From assembly GCF_022605165.1 (NCBI RefSeq), contig NC_063071.1, forward strand, positions 930,001 through 994,000: a stretch of 64,000 nucleotides of DNA. Direction: 5' to 3'. The translations under genes were made by a program, and so were the position numbers. The notes below the pieces were generated by a model, which saw nothing but the letters and a program-made list of their open reading frames with translations, had not been told where the DNA came from and did no database searches. The number at the start of each line of letters is the position of its first letter. The first letter of the stretch is position 1. Source of the stretch: Purpureocillium takamizusanense (lineage: Eukaryota; Ascomycota; Sordariomycetes; Hypocreales; Ophiocordycipitaceae). Below are positions 37,620 to 48,728 of this stretch, in pieces.

Positions 37620-39001
37620 TCAACGAGAGACGGCGGAGGCCCTCGATGACGCGGGCGTGAGTGGACGCCGGACGACGTCGGGGCTGATGCTACGCGAGCA
37701 GAGGGACTGCGCAGCGAGTTTCCGATACCCCTCGAAGCTGGCCTGTGGGGGCTCATTTGCCGGACTGATGCTTCCGCTGGGTGCCTTTTCGTTGGAAACG
37801 AGACCCTTGGCCTGGACAAAGGCGCTCGAGCGAACATGGTGCGGGTCTCGCTCGTAGTACTTGTCCAGGATGGGGTGGACCATGACGGTCTGGCGGTGGA
37901 TTGTTAGGATAGAATTTGTCGGCACGTTGACCCAGTTCTCTGTGATAGTCAGGTCAGCAGCAGTCATTGGGAGCAGTCACGGGACGGCACGTAGCTAGCC
38001 ACCGGCGGGCTTACCTCGCTCAAACGTCAGGGGCTCGCTGGCAACGAGAACAATGTCGGCGCCCCGGTCCTTGCGCTCCATCTGATACTGGCGATCATCT
38101 GGGTCGCCTGTTCGCGTGACCCATTGCGTTCCTGACGAATAGTACAGGCTGGCGGCTTCGTCTCTCGAGCTGCTGATGTACCTCGTGCAGATGATGCTGT
38201 GACCGTCCGTGACCGCAAAGTTGAGCAGGCTCCTAGTGTCGACGTCTTCGCTCTGCAGAACATCTTGCGGTATCGAGTCCGTCAAGGCGTTTATTTGGGC
38301 TATCGTCTGCTCTACCGCCGTGCGCAGGACAGTAGGCCCGAATCCCTTTTCGGGACACGCGCTCGGGTCATGGCCAAGGCGCTCGAGGGTGTCGAGGAAG
38401 AGGGCAAAGGCCCATTCGCTGTCGGTGCCGCCTTTGACTCCGAGGTACCACTTGTCCGCCAGGCGCGCGCCCAGCTTCCGCTTGATATGCTTCCAGCCAC
38501 CAAGGCCGCCATTGTGCATCCACATCAGGCTTCCGTGGGTGAATGGGTGGCAGTTATCTTCGCTGAGGGAGCCCTCGGTCGTGGCGCGGACATGACCGAA
38601 AATCAGGCGTGACGCCGTCTTGGAGGCTATGCGCTGGAGGTTGGTGCAGTTCCAGGCCGGAGTAGTCGAGGTGAAAAGGCAGGGCGCGGATCCCAGCTTG
38701 GGGTCGGTGTAGAAGCCGATGCCGAATCCGTCGGCATTGTTCTGGCCACGACGTGTATCCTGCATTACGGTCAGCGCCGCCTCGCAGAGCGATCAAGCAG
38801 GGTCGGTGGTGTTGAGCGCACCAGTCGCAGCCGAGAGTCAAAGGACTGCTTGAGGATCGAGTGCGTCGGGTCGAGGATGAGCTTGGAGAGGAGGATCTCG
38901 TCGCTGCCCTTGTATACCTGCCCAGTGTTACATGCATGTTAGATTCCATGTCTAGAGAGCGACTTCGGAGGCAGGTTGCGACGAACCAGAAAGCGGCACA
39001 T
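37620..39001 (-). CDS. DUG3: DUG3-like class II glutamine amidotransferase (glutathione degradation)
   Basis: Cytosolic N-terminal-nucleophile amidotransferase. In yeast, Dug3 forms the Dug2-Dug3 complex that removes the gamma-glutamyl group of glutathione. Four exons, 39001-38987, 38917-38822, 38759-38015 and 37939-37620, join in phase through introns of 69, 62 and 75 bp with CTAAC or CTGAC branch points and give 391 aa. The first exon codes only MCRFL, placing the catalytic Cys at position 2 after Met removal, which decides the start. Family motifs follow: KGSDEILLSKLILDPTHSI, NNADGFGIGFYTD, FGHVRATTEG, NCHPFTHG, WMHNGG and GTDSEWAFALFLD. The length is close to yeast Dug3 (about 357 aa), with a longer Ser/Ala-rich tail. 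The gene is divergent from the Cdt2-like gene across 1.4 kb. A more general class II amidotransferase label would be the fallback. Confidence 0.88.
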
Positions 39002-40443
39002 TGCGGCGCGTTTCGCAGCAGTGACGGCTGGCGATGAGGGCGACAGGCTACGACTGCTCTCAACGGATTCAGAGAGAGGTGTACGAGCGTTCAAGTTGTC
39101 GAGGCGCAAGACGAAAAACCGCCGGCGAGATGACTCTTGTTGTCGGGATGGTGTTCTGAATCAGGGATGGCAATGACACCATCGCTCCACCAGAGTGCGT
39201 CTACTCTACTACTACTGTAGCTCGTGGGCAGCGGGCCGACGTTCGGGGGTGGGTTGGGGTGCGTGACAGGGCGAGAGACCGAGTAGTAGGACCTCTGGGT
39301 GGCAGGTTGGCCGTCGAATTCGTCGACTACTACCTTTAATGTTCGTAGGTAATGCAGGCGGGGATTGTAAAGGAGAGGAACCCAATAGCAGGGCGGGAGA
39401 TGAATGTGCGTCAGAGGGACAGACGTGTTGTCGAGGCGAATTCCAGCGAGTCAGGTTGGCGAGCTGGAACTTTCTTTTGGGGATGGATTGATGCGCACGT
39501 GCTGCGCTGCGCTGCCGCGCGCCTGCCGTGGCCACTGTGCCGCAGCTGTAACACAGTACCTATCTACCTTATAACTTACTTGGTGCAGTCAGCTGTCGTG
39601 TGAGCGGTGGACGAGTCACGACACCAGACCTGTACGCGTTCATGTTCAGTTGCCGCCCCTATGTCGGGCAATAAGAGCACCTTGAAGCATGGAATATGTC
39701 TTGTGGCGGCGGCATTCTCAACGTAGAGACGTTGAAGCATCCAACGCCTCAGCAGTCTCTCGCGAAGCAGGTTCTGCATGGTGTGCGAACTGGGACTACC
39801 GTATGGAAGTCACCTCAGCCACATGGAAAGATGGAGCCTGGCGGCGACACGTCCAGGTTGACTCTTTTTTAGCGCCATAGGGACCCAACTGCAACACCTG
39901 AGCAGTGGCAGCATCCATCTGAGCAGCACCTACAGGCAGCACCTGGCAGGCGCTGTGGGGCGGCCCGCCCGGCCCCTGGAAGCCGAACGGGCCACCTGGG
40001 CTAGCTGTAGCCCTCCCAGTGACGTCGGCCTAGCACAGATCGGGCGCCACCGCTCGTCAGACGCGACAAAACCCATTTACACGCTCCGCGTCAACGACAC
40101 GACTGAACCGCGTATCGGCGCAACATGCCCCAGGGCGACTTGCCCCATCTCCACCCCCAGCCAGCCTCAACCTCGAATCGCCCTCGCTCACCACCGGAAA
40201 TTCTGGCCACGTCGAATGCCAGTTTCCCTGGCGTCTTGTTAAAACCACCTGCTTTGCCCTGCCCTCACCATGGCGAGCCCTGCTTCTCCATGATTTAACG
40301 CTCGTGCACACGCCTAGTCGCCGTCTGCCAGCTGCGTCCGCATCCACGACCCCGTGGCCACACGGCTCAAGCTCCAACCGCCCCAAGTCTCTCTTCGTTC
40401 TGCGTCCGGTCCGTCTGCTCGTTGCCGACGACCGACGGACAGG
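39002..40443. promoter_or_regulatory. Divergent intergenic region
   Basis: 1.44 kb separates the start codons of the amidotransferase (-) and the Cdt2-like gene (+), so both promoters and leaders must lie here. Pyrimidine-rich sequence and short leaders are visible near 40300-40440. No coding sequence is supported. Confidence 0.5.
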
Positions 40444-42798
40444 ATGCAGCGCCATCATGCCTCTTCTCCTCCGCCACCGCCCTCCAGCCCAACGGCTGCG
40501 GTCTCGTCTTCGTCACCCGCCAACCCTTACCTCTCGCCCACGCGGTCGGTGCAGCACAAGGAGAGGCGCGTTCCCTCCGTCACGCCGAGGCGATTCAGAC
40601 GCTTCTTTACTCCGCGCTCGCTTTACCACACCTCCGGGGCTCGCACCGCGCTCGGAGTTATGAATTCTGCCGCCGTTAATAGCCAGTTGCAGTCGCCCGT
40701 GTCTCCATCCGGAGAACTGCTCAGCTCGGACCCCATCTGCCCTTCATCACCCACCGAGCGACTTGGTATCATGGACGATCAAGACTCGGAGAAGCGGAAG
40801 CGGCACGGTCAAGAAGGACGGCAAATCAAAAGGAGAAGGGGCATTACCTTTGCCGACCCTCTGCAGCCACCCGCCCTGCTGCGTGTTGATACCGAGAACC
40901 TACCCCGATATGCAGCATCCGAGCTCCAGCGCGCGTGGTCCGAGGAGCGTCTGCCTCTGAGTGAGAGACGCAAGGCCACGCTGGTACTGTACACGTACTC
41001 AATGTACTCTGAATCAGCCGCTAACACACAACAGAGTCAGTTTTTCAAAGCTAGTCGCAGAGGCGTCTCCAGCCCGCACGAGAAGCTCCTCCCTCCCAGC
41101 CAAGATGTTGTCGCTGGAGAGGAAAAGTCCTCCACTGTTGGACTCTCTCCCCATAGCTGCGCATATTCATTTGCTGACCTTGCGCAACAGCTACCGGACT
41201 TGTACCAACCGCAGCCTATTCGGAAACTTCGCAATCGCGGCTTCGAGGCCCAGCTCCTCGATCGCGCGCACGGCTTTGCCTCACACCATGGCCGCCACCT
41301 GCTCAGCACACCAGCATGCGATCCGCGGACTCAGACAGCCGCCTTTTATAGCGACAGCACCGACGTCCACCACTGCACACCCATAGACGGACAGGGAAAC
41401 TGCATCCCCTTTAGCCTGGCGAGCTGCCACAACTCTGCTATTACGGCCATCGGCGATGAACAGGGCTATGTCCGGATGTTCAAGGCGTCCAAGGTATCCA
41501 CCGATGAGGACAAGCTCGCCTCGACCATCAAGGCCCACGACAACGCCATCATGGACCTCGACTTCTCCAGCGACGACACCCGCCTGGCAACCGCGTGTGG
41601 CGACCGCTCCGGCAGGATCGTTGACGTACCGACTGGCACGGTCGCTGTGGAGCTCGGCGGCGGCCACTGGGACTCGCTGCGCCAGATCTCCTTTCAGCCC
41701 GGTAAGGACAATGGCGCCGTGCTCGCCTCGTCGGACAGGGCCGGTCGCGTGCAGATCTGGGACCTACGGTGCTCGTCACTGCCGGCACAGTCCTTCTCAA
41801 CGAACAGCGTCTTTCAGGACCGCGATACGGGGCTCGACCCCTTCGCCGCGCGAACCGTCAACACCATCGACAACGCCCACGAGCGCACCGTTCAGGGCAC
41901 CACGTCGGCGGCTTCCGTCACCGCCATGGCCTGGCTACCCGGCGGCCGCGAGCACCTCCTCCTGACCGCCTCCGAGGCCAATGCCTCCATCAAGCTCTGG
42001 GACACGCGTTACATCAGGCCCCGCCGGCAAGCTGAGGAGACGCCACTGGCGGCCACGCCCCAGCCGGCCAACCACGCCTGGCGCTCCTATGGCATCACAT
42101 CACTCGCCCTCGGCGGCGACGCCTCCCGTCTCTACGCCGTCTGCAAGGACAGCACCGTCTACGCCTACTCCACCGCCCATCTCATCCTCGGCCACGCCCC
42201 CGAGCTCCTTGACAACGCCTATCGTCGTCGCCCCGCCGGCGTCGAGGGCCTCGGTCCCCTCTACGGCTTCAAGCACGACATGTTCCGCGTCTCCTCCTTC
42301 TACGTCAAGTGCGCCGTCCGCCCAGCCCGCGACGGCATGGCTGAGCTGCTCGCCGTGGGAGGCTCCGATAACTGCGCTGTGCTCTTCCCCACGGACGAGC
42401 GGTACATGCGATCGACCTGGTCCCAGCGGGAGCACATGCCCCGCGACACCCTTATCTCGTCCTCCTTCAGCGCCGGCGCCGCCACGACGCCCTCGCAGTC
42501 CTTCACCTCGTCCTCCTTCCTCACGCCCTCTGGTCCGCACCCGTCCTCCTCCCCACTACCCATCTTCCGCGGCGGGACCCCGCTCGTCCGCGGCCACGGC
42601 CGGGAGGTCACCACCGTGTCGTGGGCCGCCCAGGGCGCGGCCCTCGTCACCGCCTCGGACGACTACATCGTGCGCAACTGGCAGGAGGACGACGGTCGCG
42701 CGCGCCACCTCCGCACCGTGGGCGAGTTTGGCGGCGAGAGGTTCCTGTCTGGCTGGGCCGACGTCGGCGCCGCCGACTGGGACGAGGACGAATGTTGA
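40444..42798 (+). CDS. Cdt2/DTL-like WD40 protein (CRL4 substrate receptor candidate)
   Basis: Frame of 784 codons from the first in-frame ATG (40444); the upstream in-frame GTG at 40354 is not a credible start. The N-terminal 290 residues are Ser/Pro-rich and basic (KRRRG) and probably disordered. From about residue 295 there is a beta-propeller with recognisable WD units: ITAIGDEQGYVRMF, AIMDLDFSSDDTRLATACGD, VQIWDLR, IKLWDTR and SDDYIVRNW. The WDLR and IKLWDTR strings fit the DWD box of DDB1-binding receptors. The arrangement suits Cdt2, which directs PCNA-dependent ubiquitination of Cdt1 and Set9-type substrates in S phase. A stop-free 51-bp segment (40984-41034) with branch GCTAAC and acceptor CAACAG is probably an intron, giving 767 aa. 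The alternative is another nuclear WD40 protein. Confidence 0.7.
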   Translation: MQRHHASSPPPPPSSPTAAVSSSSPANPYLSPTRSVQHKERRVPSVTPRRFRRFFTPRSLYHTSGARTALGVMNSAAVNSQLQSPVSPSGELLSSDPICPSSPTERLGIMDDQDSEKRKRHGQEGRQIKRRRGITFADPLQPPALLRVDTENLPRYAASELQRAWSEERLPLSERRKATLVLYTYSMYSESAANTQQSQFFKASRRGVSSPHEKLLPPSQDVVAGEEKSSTVGLSPHSCAYSFADLAQQLPDLYQPQPIRKLRNRGFEAQLLDRAHGFASHHGRHLLSTPACDPRTQTAAFYSDSTDVHHCTPIDGQGNCIPFSLASCHNSAITAIGDEQGYVRMFKASKVSTDEDKLASTIKAHDNAIMDLDFSSDDTRLATACGDRSGRIVDVPTGTVAVELGGGHWDSLRQISFQPGKDNGAVLASSDRAGRVQIWDLRCSSLPAQSFSTNSVFQDRDTGLDPFAARTVNTIDNAHERTVQGTTSAASVTAMAWLPGGREHLLLTASEANASIKLWDTRYIRPRRQAEETPLAATPQPANHAWRSYGITSLALGGDASRLYAVCKDSTVYAYSTAHLILGHAPELLDNAYRRRPAGVEGLGPLYGFKHDMFRVSSFYVKCAVRPARDGMAELLAVGGSDNCAVLFPTDERYMRSTWSQREHMPRDTLISSSFSAGAATTPSQSFTSSSFLTPSGPHPSSSPLPIFRGGTPLVRGHGREVTTVSWAAQGAALVTASDDYIVRNWQEDDGRARHLRTVGEFGGERFLSGWADVGAADWDEDEC

Positions 42799-43360
42799 TG
42801 GGGGATTTGATGCGGTCGCTCACGGACACGTGATGGCGGCCATATAGCTACTTTGTGTGTTTTTTTGGCATGGGACAGCGCGGATGGCTTCTTGAGCGCG
42901 GCATATGGGAGGGGGGAGCTAGCGATTTGACTCACGATGCTCTTTGACGAGGCTTGTCTGTCAGACAGATATGACGGCCGTACGTAATGAATCACGAAGA
43001 CGGTTCAATGATCGAGTAGAAATGCATGATTGCATGACGGTGTGGTAGTAGTCTAGGTGGTGAAAGCGTCTGCTCAGTCTAGTCATGTCCGTCCGTCCAT
43101 CCGTCATTGAAGAATGAGATGCCCGTAATGTCCCAGCGCCACGCACGCTCAATTCATGCCTTTTCTCGCGCTTTACTCTCTAAAAGAAAAGTGCAAGGTA
43201 ACCTAAACGCTTCACTGCCAAAATTCCAAACTCCAGGCCCATTCGCTATACTCTAATCACGAATGGCTCACATCACCCCTCGCTCACTCCGTAGTTTCGT
43301 AGCAAGAAAAACGGGGGAAAGGGGGCATGGAGAAGGCGAAGTGTCAAAATGCGCCGTCCC
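42799..43360. other. Convergent 3' intergenic region
   Basis: 562 bp between the stop of the Cdt2-like gene (+) and the stop of the haem-oxygenase-like gene (-). It should contain both 3' UTRs and polyadenylation signals. No coding feature is seen. Confidence 0.5.
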
Positions 43361-45106
43361 TCAGGGCCGAATCTCAACCTTGACGGCCCGCTGGCTGGCC
43401 ACCATGGCGCCGAGGAAGATAACCCCAAACGCCACGACGACGACCCAGTGCGCCATCCGGGACTCGGAGAGCTGCTTACACGCCATCCTAAGCGTCTCTG
43501 GGAGGTCTTCGGCGGCCGGGGCGAGCGACGTATCGTCGCGGCTGCTACGCGCGGGCAGCTCGAGCGTCCCGTCGAATCTCATAGACTTGGCAAAGGCGGG
43601 ACACAGCTCCACGTCCGCAGTGTCACTGATGACATTGGGGTGTTGTTTGTAGGCGTTGTGCTCGCAGTTGTGGTCGTCCTGCGGCAACGATGGTGGTGAC
43701 GGTTGCGACTGGGGTACCACGGCGGCGGTGCCATCCATGGAGGCCGCGCTCGACTTTTCCGACAGCTTTGGGTTCGCAACGATGGGGCAGTTGCTCTCCT
43801 CGTGGCCCGAGGACCTCTTGGACGAGCTCCGCTCTTTGCGCTCCTTGGTGACGACGACGCTGTCGCGGAAGCGGTTCGCCAAGGGGCCCCTGAGGAGGCT
43901 GGCGAGCGAATGCAGCGAGCTCTCTCGCCGGGACGAAGCATCGCCACCATTACTACTGCCCTCGTGGTCCGGGAAGAGCGAGTCCAGCTGTAGCACCACG
44001 AGCGTGACATTCTCAAAGATGCACACCGCCTCCTGCACAATGTCGCGCTTCTCCTGGGGCGTGAGCATCTCCTCCGAGTCCACCAGTCGCTGCTTGAACT
44101 CGCGCTTCAAGTCCTCGCCGTCGACGGGTGTGTCGAAGTGGAAGAAGTGCAGGGGCATGTTGTTGTGCCGCGACGTGGGGCGGGCCTTGTCTGATGTATC
44201 CTCCTCCTTCTCCTCCTCACGGTACGAATCGTCTTTCAGATCGTGAGCTCTGCTCTCTGATGTTGATTTTGTTGTTGCCCATTTGCGCCTTTCCGAGGCC
44301 CGCATCGTCGGCCTCGCGGGAGACGGCTCGACGGCCCAGAACGGCTCGCCCGCCGACTCGAGCGACGCCCTGATGAACCGCCCGCCGGCGAACAGCGCCA
44401 TGAACATGATATAGGCATAGGCGACGAGCACGTGCGGCTTGTTGGCGATGGCGCGCTTGATGTGGCTGACGAACTCGGCGAGGTAGCCCATGCTCCTGAC
44501 CTGCCGGAGCTGTTCCTCGACGACGTGCTCGGGCCACGACGTCATAGTCTGGATGTCAGCGCGGAGCCGCTCAGAGCGCATCAGCCCGGGGAGGTGCAGG
44601 TGCTGCAGCATCGAGTACATCCGCCCACAGGCCCGCGGCTTGTGCAGCTTTGGCGACGCCTCGTCCTTTTCGTCGTCGTCATCGTGCTCTCTGGGCAGTG
44701 GGTGGCTACCACCCGTGTAGAGCAGTGGCGCCACCTCGGGATGGCATCCGTCCGGGAGGCTGTTGTCTCGCGAATCCGCCGCGGAGGACCGAGACGACGA
44801 TGACGGCGGAGTAGGAGGAGGGGGTGCGTCGAGGATGGCGCTCCATTGTTCCTCAAAGGTGGTGTAGATGGGCGCAATGTGCAGGAGGCCGGTGAGGAAG
44901 GCGACCGGGTCGGAGGCGCGCGGGGGCAGGGCGAGGGGCAGGCGGGAGACGATGAGCTTGTTAAGCCGGGCGTGGACGGAGCGTGTGGCGAGAGCGATGG
45001 ACTCGGCGAGCGGGCGGTCGGGGCGGAACGAGTCGAGGTGGACGACGACGGGGGCGGCCATGGCGGCGTGCCGGGAGGGCATGGAGCCACCCGAGGTGTT
45101 GCTCAT
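43361..45106 (-). CDS. Haem oxygenase-like tail-anchored protein
   Basis: Member of the fungal haem oxygenase-like, all-helical family; the known reaction of true members is haem to biliverdin, CO and iron at the ER membrane. I choose the ATG at 45106 (581 aa) because the sequence from MSNTSGG onward fits the family; an in-frame ATG at 45238 would add 44 unusual residues. Visible features: IALATRSVHARLNKLI with His45 at the place of the proximal haem ligand, LPLALPPRASDPVAFLTGLL, then the long helix NKPHVLVAYAYIMFMALFAGG, then EEMLTPQEKRDIVQEAVCIFEN. The last 31 residues contain a single hydrophobic helix (MAHWVVVVAFGVIFLGAMV), a tail anchor. Long acidic and Ser-rich insertions make it larger than yeast Hmx1. 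Catalytic activity is not certain: this fungal branch is divergent and may not degrade haem. Confidence 0.8.
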   Translation of the reverse strand: MSNTSGGSMPSRHAAMAAPVVVHLDSFRPDRPLAESIALATRSVHARLNKLIVSRLPLALPPRASDPVAFLTGLLHIAPIYTTFEEQWSAILDAPPPPTPPSSSSRSSAADSRDNSLPDGCHPEVAPLLYTGGSHPLPREHDDDDEKDEASPKLHKPRACGRMYSMLQHLHLPGLMRSERLRADIQTMTSWPEHVVEEQLRQVRSMGYLAEFVSHIKRAIANKPHVLVAYAYIMFMALFAGGRFIRASLESAGEPFWAVEPSPARPTMRASERRKWATTKSTSESRAHDLKDDSYREEEKEEDTSDKARPTSRHNNMPLHFFHFDTPVDGEDLKREFKQRLVDSEEMLTPQEKRDIVQEAVCIFENVTLVVLQLDSLFPDHEGSSNGGDASSRRESSLHSLASLLRGPLANRFRDSVVVTKERKERSSSKRSSGHEESNCPIVANPKLSEKSSAASMDGTAAVVPQSQPSPPSLPQDDHNCEHNAYKQHPNVISDTADVELCPAFAKSMRFDGTLELPARSSRDDTSLAPAAEDLPETLRMACKQLSESRMAHWVVVVAFGVIFLGAMVASQRAVKVEIRP

Positions 45107-45748
45107 GCTCCGGCGCCGTGGCGGAGAGACGTATGGGATGTTGGGCGCCAGGGTGAGATGATGACTATGCTTTTGCGCTCGTAGGGAAAGTTGTGTGACC
45201 TGGAATATATAATTATAGGTGCAGGATTCAGTTCCCATTGCCGGGAGGGGAAATGGATGGAGGGTATTGATGCCAGTCGTGATCTGCTCGAGGTGTGTCG
45301 GGGGGGGGAGCAGCTGGGCGTGTCGTTGCTTTTAGTCCGGCAGGCGCACAACCGGGTGTTGTGTATGAAGAACAAGAGGTAGAAGAAGGGTGTTTAAAAG
45401 GGAAGGAGCAACCGATGACGATGTGTCGAAATGACGCCCGTCTCTGCAACAGCAGACAAACAACGACACGACACCAACACCAAAAGCCCCTCGCAGGGGG
45501 GAGGGTGTCGTGTAGATGAACCACCAAGGTCAGTCGGCGGAGGAGGAGGAGGCAGGGGGCAGAACACCCGCAATCTTCTCCGACTATATGGTTAAATAAA
45601 ATTTCCCGATACTGCGCCCCCCGCGTTCTCTCAGCTGTCAAAACCTCATGAAAGTCCTGTTTCCCCCGGCCAGCCAAGACGGAACCACGACCGGGGGGGG
45701 AGGGGGGTGAAAGGCCAAGGGTAGTAGCGTCGGTCGACGAAGCTCCAG
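45107..45748. promoter_or_regulatory. Upstream region of the haem oxygenase-like gene
   Basis: It contains the presumed promoter, read leftward, and an in-frame 5' extension up to 45238. G-runs occur at 45301-45308 and about 45692-45700. No other gene is supported. Confidence 0.4.
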
Positions 45749-46008
45749 TATCCCATTGAGTGTGCGAAGACTGCCCTCAGGTCACTTGCAGGGATGCGAG
45801 CCAATGGTAGATCGTTAGAGAAAGCAGTACCTCAATTTACTTGTCGATCTTACTGTATCAGAAGTCCAGGCTGAGCTGCTAGCTACTAATTTCTACATGA
45901 TCATCGGTGGGTTTTCTCGTTGCTCTTGGGTACACCCATGTATATCGCTATAATACTTCTCTGTGGAGACCGTAACCTGAGGGCAGTCTTCGCACACTCA
46001 ATGGGATA
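45749..46008. mobile_element. MITE-like element with 34-bp perfect inverted repeats
   Basis: Positions 45749-45782 and 45975-46008 are exact reverse complements (outer bases TATCCCATTGAG, inner end CCCTCAGGT). The outermost TA on each side can be read as the target duplication, leaving a 256-bp element with 32-bp terminal repeats, as for Tc1/mariner-derived MITEs. The 190-bp interior has no coding capacity. The exactness of the repeats suggests recent insertion. No second copy lies in this window. Confidence 0.75.
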
Positions 46009-46567
46009 GTCTGGACGCGGTCTTGCTTGTGGGTGCAAAAAAGACTAGGGAGAGCGGAGACAGGGATGTACCAGGTTGTGTTGCTAAATAACTGGGGCAG
46101 TAGTACTAGTAGCAGTAGCAGTAGCAAGTTCGGCAAGGCAGGCCGATCCGGGGCAACAGCTCCTGGCGAACGGGCGGCGAGTCGCCCACCTAGTCAGGTA
46201 CTAACGTACGTAGCGGTAGGCTTGGCTGGCTGGCTGGCTGGCAGGCAGGCATCTGGCTGGATAATAATCTAGGTCTGCTAAATCCTCCTGTTGCTCTCTC
46301 TCCTTTCGCCCGCAAGGCCCGATTCACTCGTTCCTCGCGACCTTTTATACGCACGCAGTACGTTAGTAGTAGTACGTAGCGTTAGTATGCAGGTCACAGT
46401 AGTATAGCCTTTCACTCCAGTACTGTGTGTTCGACTTGGCGGGACGGCTCCCGGAGAATTCAGCCTCGGTTGCCACGAAAAGTCTCGGACGCGGCGTGGG
46501 GGATGCTGCTCCCCTTCTCATCACATGGACCTTTTGCCCGCAAGCCTTGCTGAAATGAGATGTGGTA

Positions 46568-46600
<33 letters not shown>

Positions 46601-48204
46601 AAAGAGTCGTTGGCGCTGGCTGCCGCGATATGGTAGATGTGTTGTTTGTGCGCCCCACGCGCGCGGGATGATGATGACGCTGGTGGTGGCGGCGATGATG
46701 CAAGGCGACCACGTTCCTCGCCCGACATGCTGCGGGCGCCGGGCTGAGCGCAGGTGGGCAATCGCCGTGTTGTCTCACGACAAGCAATAATATGTCATCG
46801 AGGTGTTGGTGGTGGTGCCAGGGCGGTGGTCATTGCCTTTTGTCGACCAGCCAGCCAGGCAGAGCAGTCCGACCCGGAGGTAGGCACACCACCATCCTTC
46901 TCTTTCCCTTTCCCTCTCTGGTCTCGCTGTTGCAGTGCTGTACATCAGCTCTTTACTTCCTGTACACCACCACCAGCCCGAGCCTCAGACGGGACAGAAC
47001 CCGAGCCCGTGGGCCGTCCGCTTGGGGAGGGGGGGGCGCCGCATGCTTGCGCGCGTGGAAGTGGCCGGCCTCTATACTGTAGTTGGAATGGATTCTCCAC
47101 GCGGGAAACCAAGGCACCGGGCACGAGCTGCGATCGGGAAAAAGTATGGCGCATCGGTTCGGGCTGGGGTGGCAGTGTGCGGATTTTTTTGACACCCACC
47201 TTCTTTGCCACCAGGGAGAACCACACCCAAAGCTAACTAACGTTTAGAGGTACTAGCTACCTGATAGGGTAGCAGGTAGGCAAGCGAGGTAGCAAGTAGA
47301 ATTGGGGATGGGAAAGGTCCGTCTGAACCAATAAAGAAAGAAGAAAGAACCGGGCTCGAGAGGCGATTACTGATGACTGACACGCGTGCGCCGTGTGCTG
47401 CTGCCCCGCCGCCTAGAAGAGACAGAGAGAGAGAATGCAAGCGGGCGAGCGAGCAAAGCGCTCCTCATTCTGCTAAAAGAACACGTACAGACTCAATCGC
47501 ATGAGATGACGGAGAGGGATACTTTTGCGAGTGCTGCGTGCATGTAGTATGACTACTGGTGCCGAGCTGAGTTTGTAGTTATTCGATTAATACCGCTGTA
47601 TTCGTACATATATGCTTGGTGCTGTACAAAGACATGTCAAATGATAAGCGGAAAATGCCAGGCACCGCAGATGACACGTCCAAGATGTGCCCCCGCCTGC
47701 GGCTCCCCCCTCCCGATCGCTCACGGTTCCAGACGGGGCGTGGAGGTGGGTGGGGTGGGGGCCGACCCGGCCGAACAGCGAACAACTGCGAGGAAACTTT
47801 GTTGGTAGTGATTGCTAACGGGAGGCTTGGGGCGTCCAGGGCAGTCGAATATGTCTTGTTGGTTGGTCGACCGAGCACCCGGGTTGAGACCAGAATGGCC
47901 CAATCTAGGTACGTGCCGTTACGTACGTAGTACATACATATGCATGTGGATGAATGGATGATGGGGATGGGCATGAGCATAGCATGGGGAGAAGCAACAC
48001 GTGTGGCTGGCGGGACTGACATGACATGACCTGGCATGGGACATGTCTGCCAAATCTGCATGAGCCGCATGCGTGCATGCATGGGCAAATCACTTGCTGC
48101 GTACAGTAAGTGCAGCCGTCGCCCGTTGACGTTGACATGCAGCGCGCGAAAAGTGACGTCGTTTCGTTGCGTGTTGTCTGGAGATCCCCTCCTTCTTGTT
48201 GTTG

Positions 48205-48235
<31 letters not shown>

Positions 48236-48728
48236 ACGACCAACAGCCAACCGACTACCAAGTAACCCTTGTAACAACCCCCTGGCTGGTTGGCTGCCTG
48301 GGCGTCCAGAGATGACGACGACAGCCGCCGTCAGACCAACGATGCCCAGCTGAGTTGAAACAAAACGTCAACGCCGGGCGCATTCGAGGTTGTTCGTTCG
48401 GGACTGGGCACTTCTTCGGGTGTCACAGACATCACAGGGGCGGTAGGAGCGGCCTCATCCATCAGAACCAACAGCTCTTCAGCCGCTGCGGCCTCTTCCA
48501 TCCGACAATGCTTCTCGTGTCGCCGCCGTGTCATGTCACGAGAGAGGCGGCTTCCTCGCCCGCGTATTCAATCCAATCAAAGTAGTCATTATGGCGAGAC
48601 AAGACGCCGTGCAAATGGCTTGATCCCCGATCCCGCTGTATATCGGGCCACCACAAAGCCGGTCGCACCCCCCCAAACGCCACATGTCAGCAGCTATCCA
48701 AAGCGCCCAGGTGCAAGCGACCCGTCAT
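46009..48728. other. Gene-free intergenic stretch with simple repeats
   Basis: No supported gene. It carries GGCT tandem units at about 46219-46250, (GAC)9 at 46574-46600, a G-rich tract at about 47030 and a TCG/GTC trinucleotide array at about 48203-48230. A 232-codon minus-strand frame (47579-48277) starts inside the trinucleotide array and lacks protein character. Confidence 0.5.

Noticed and set aside
43361..45238. Longer haem oxygenase-like protein starting at 45238
   Set aside because: The extra 44 residues look like translated leader sequence; the ATG at 45106 fits the family better. Kept only as an alternative.
47579..48277. 232-codon minus-strand frame with a poly-Thr start
   Set aside because: The start is a translation of a trinucleotide repeat and the rest has no protein character or splice support.
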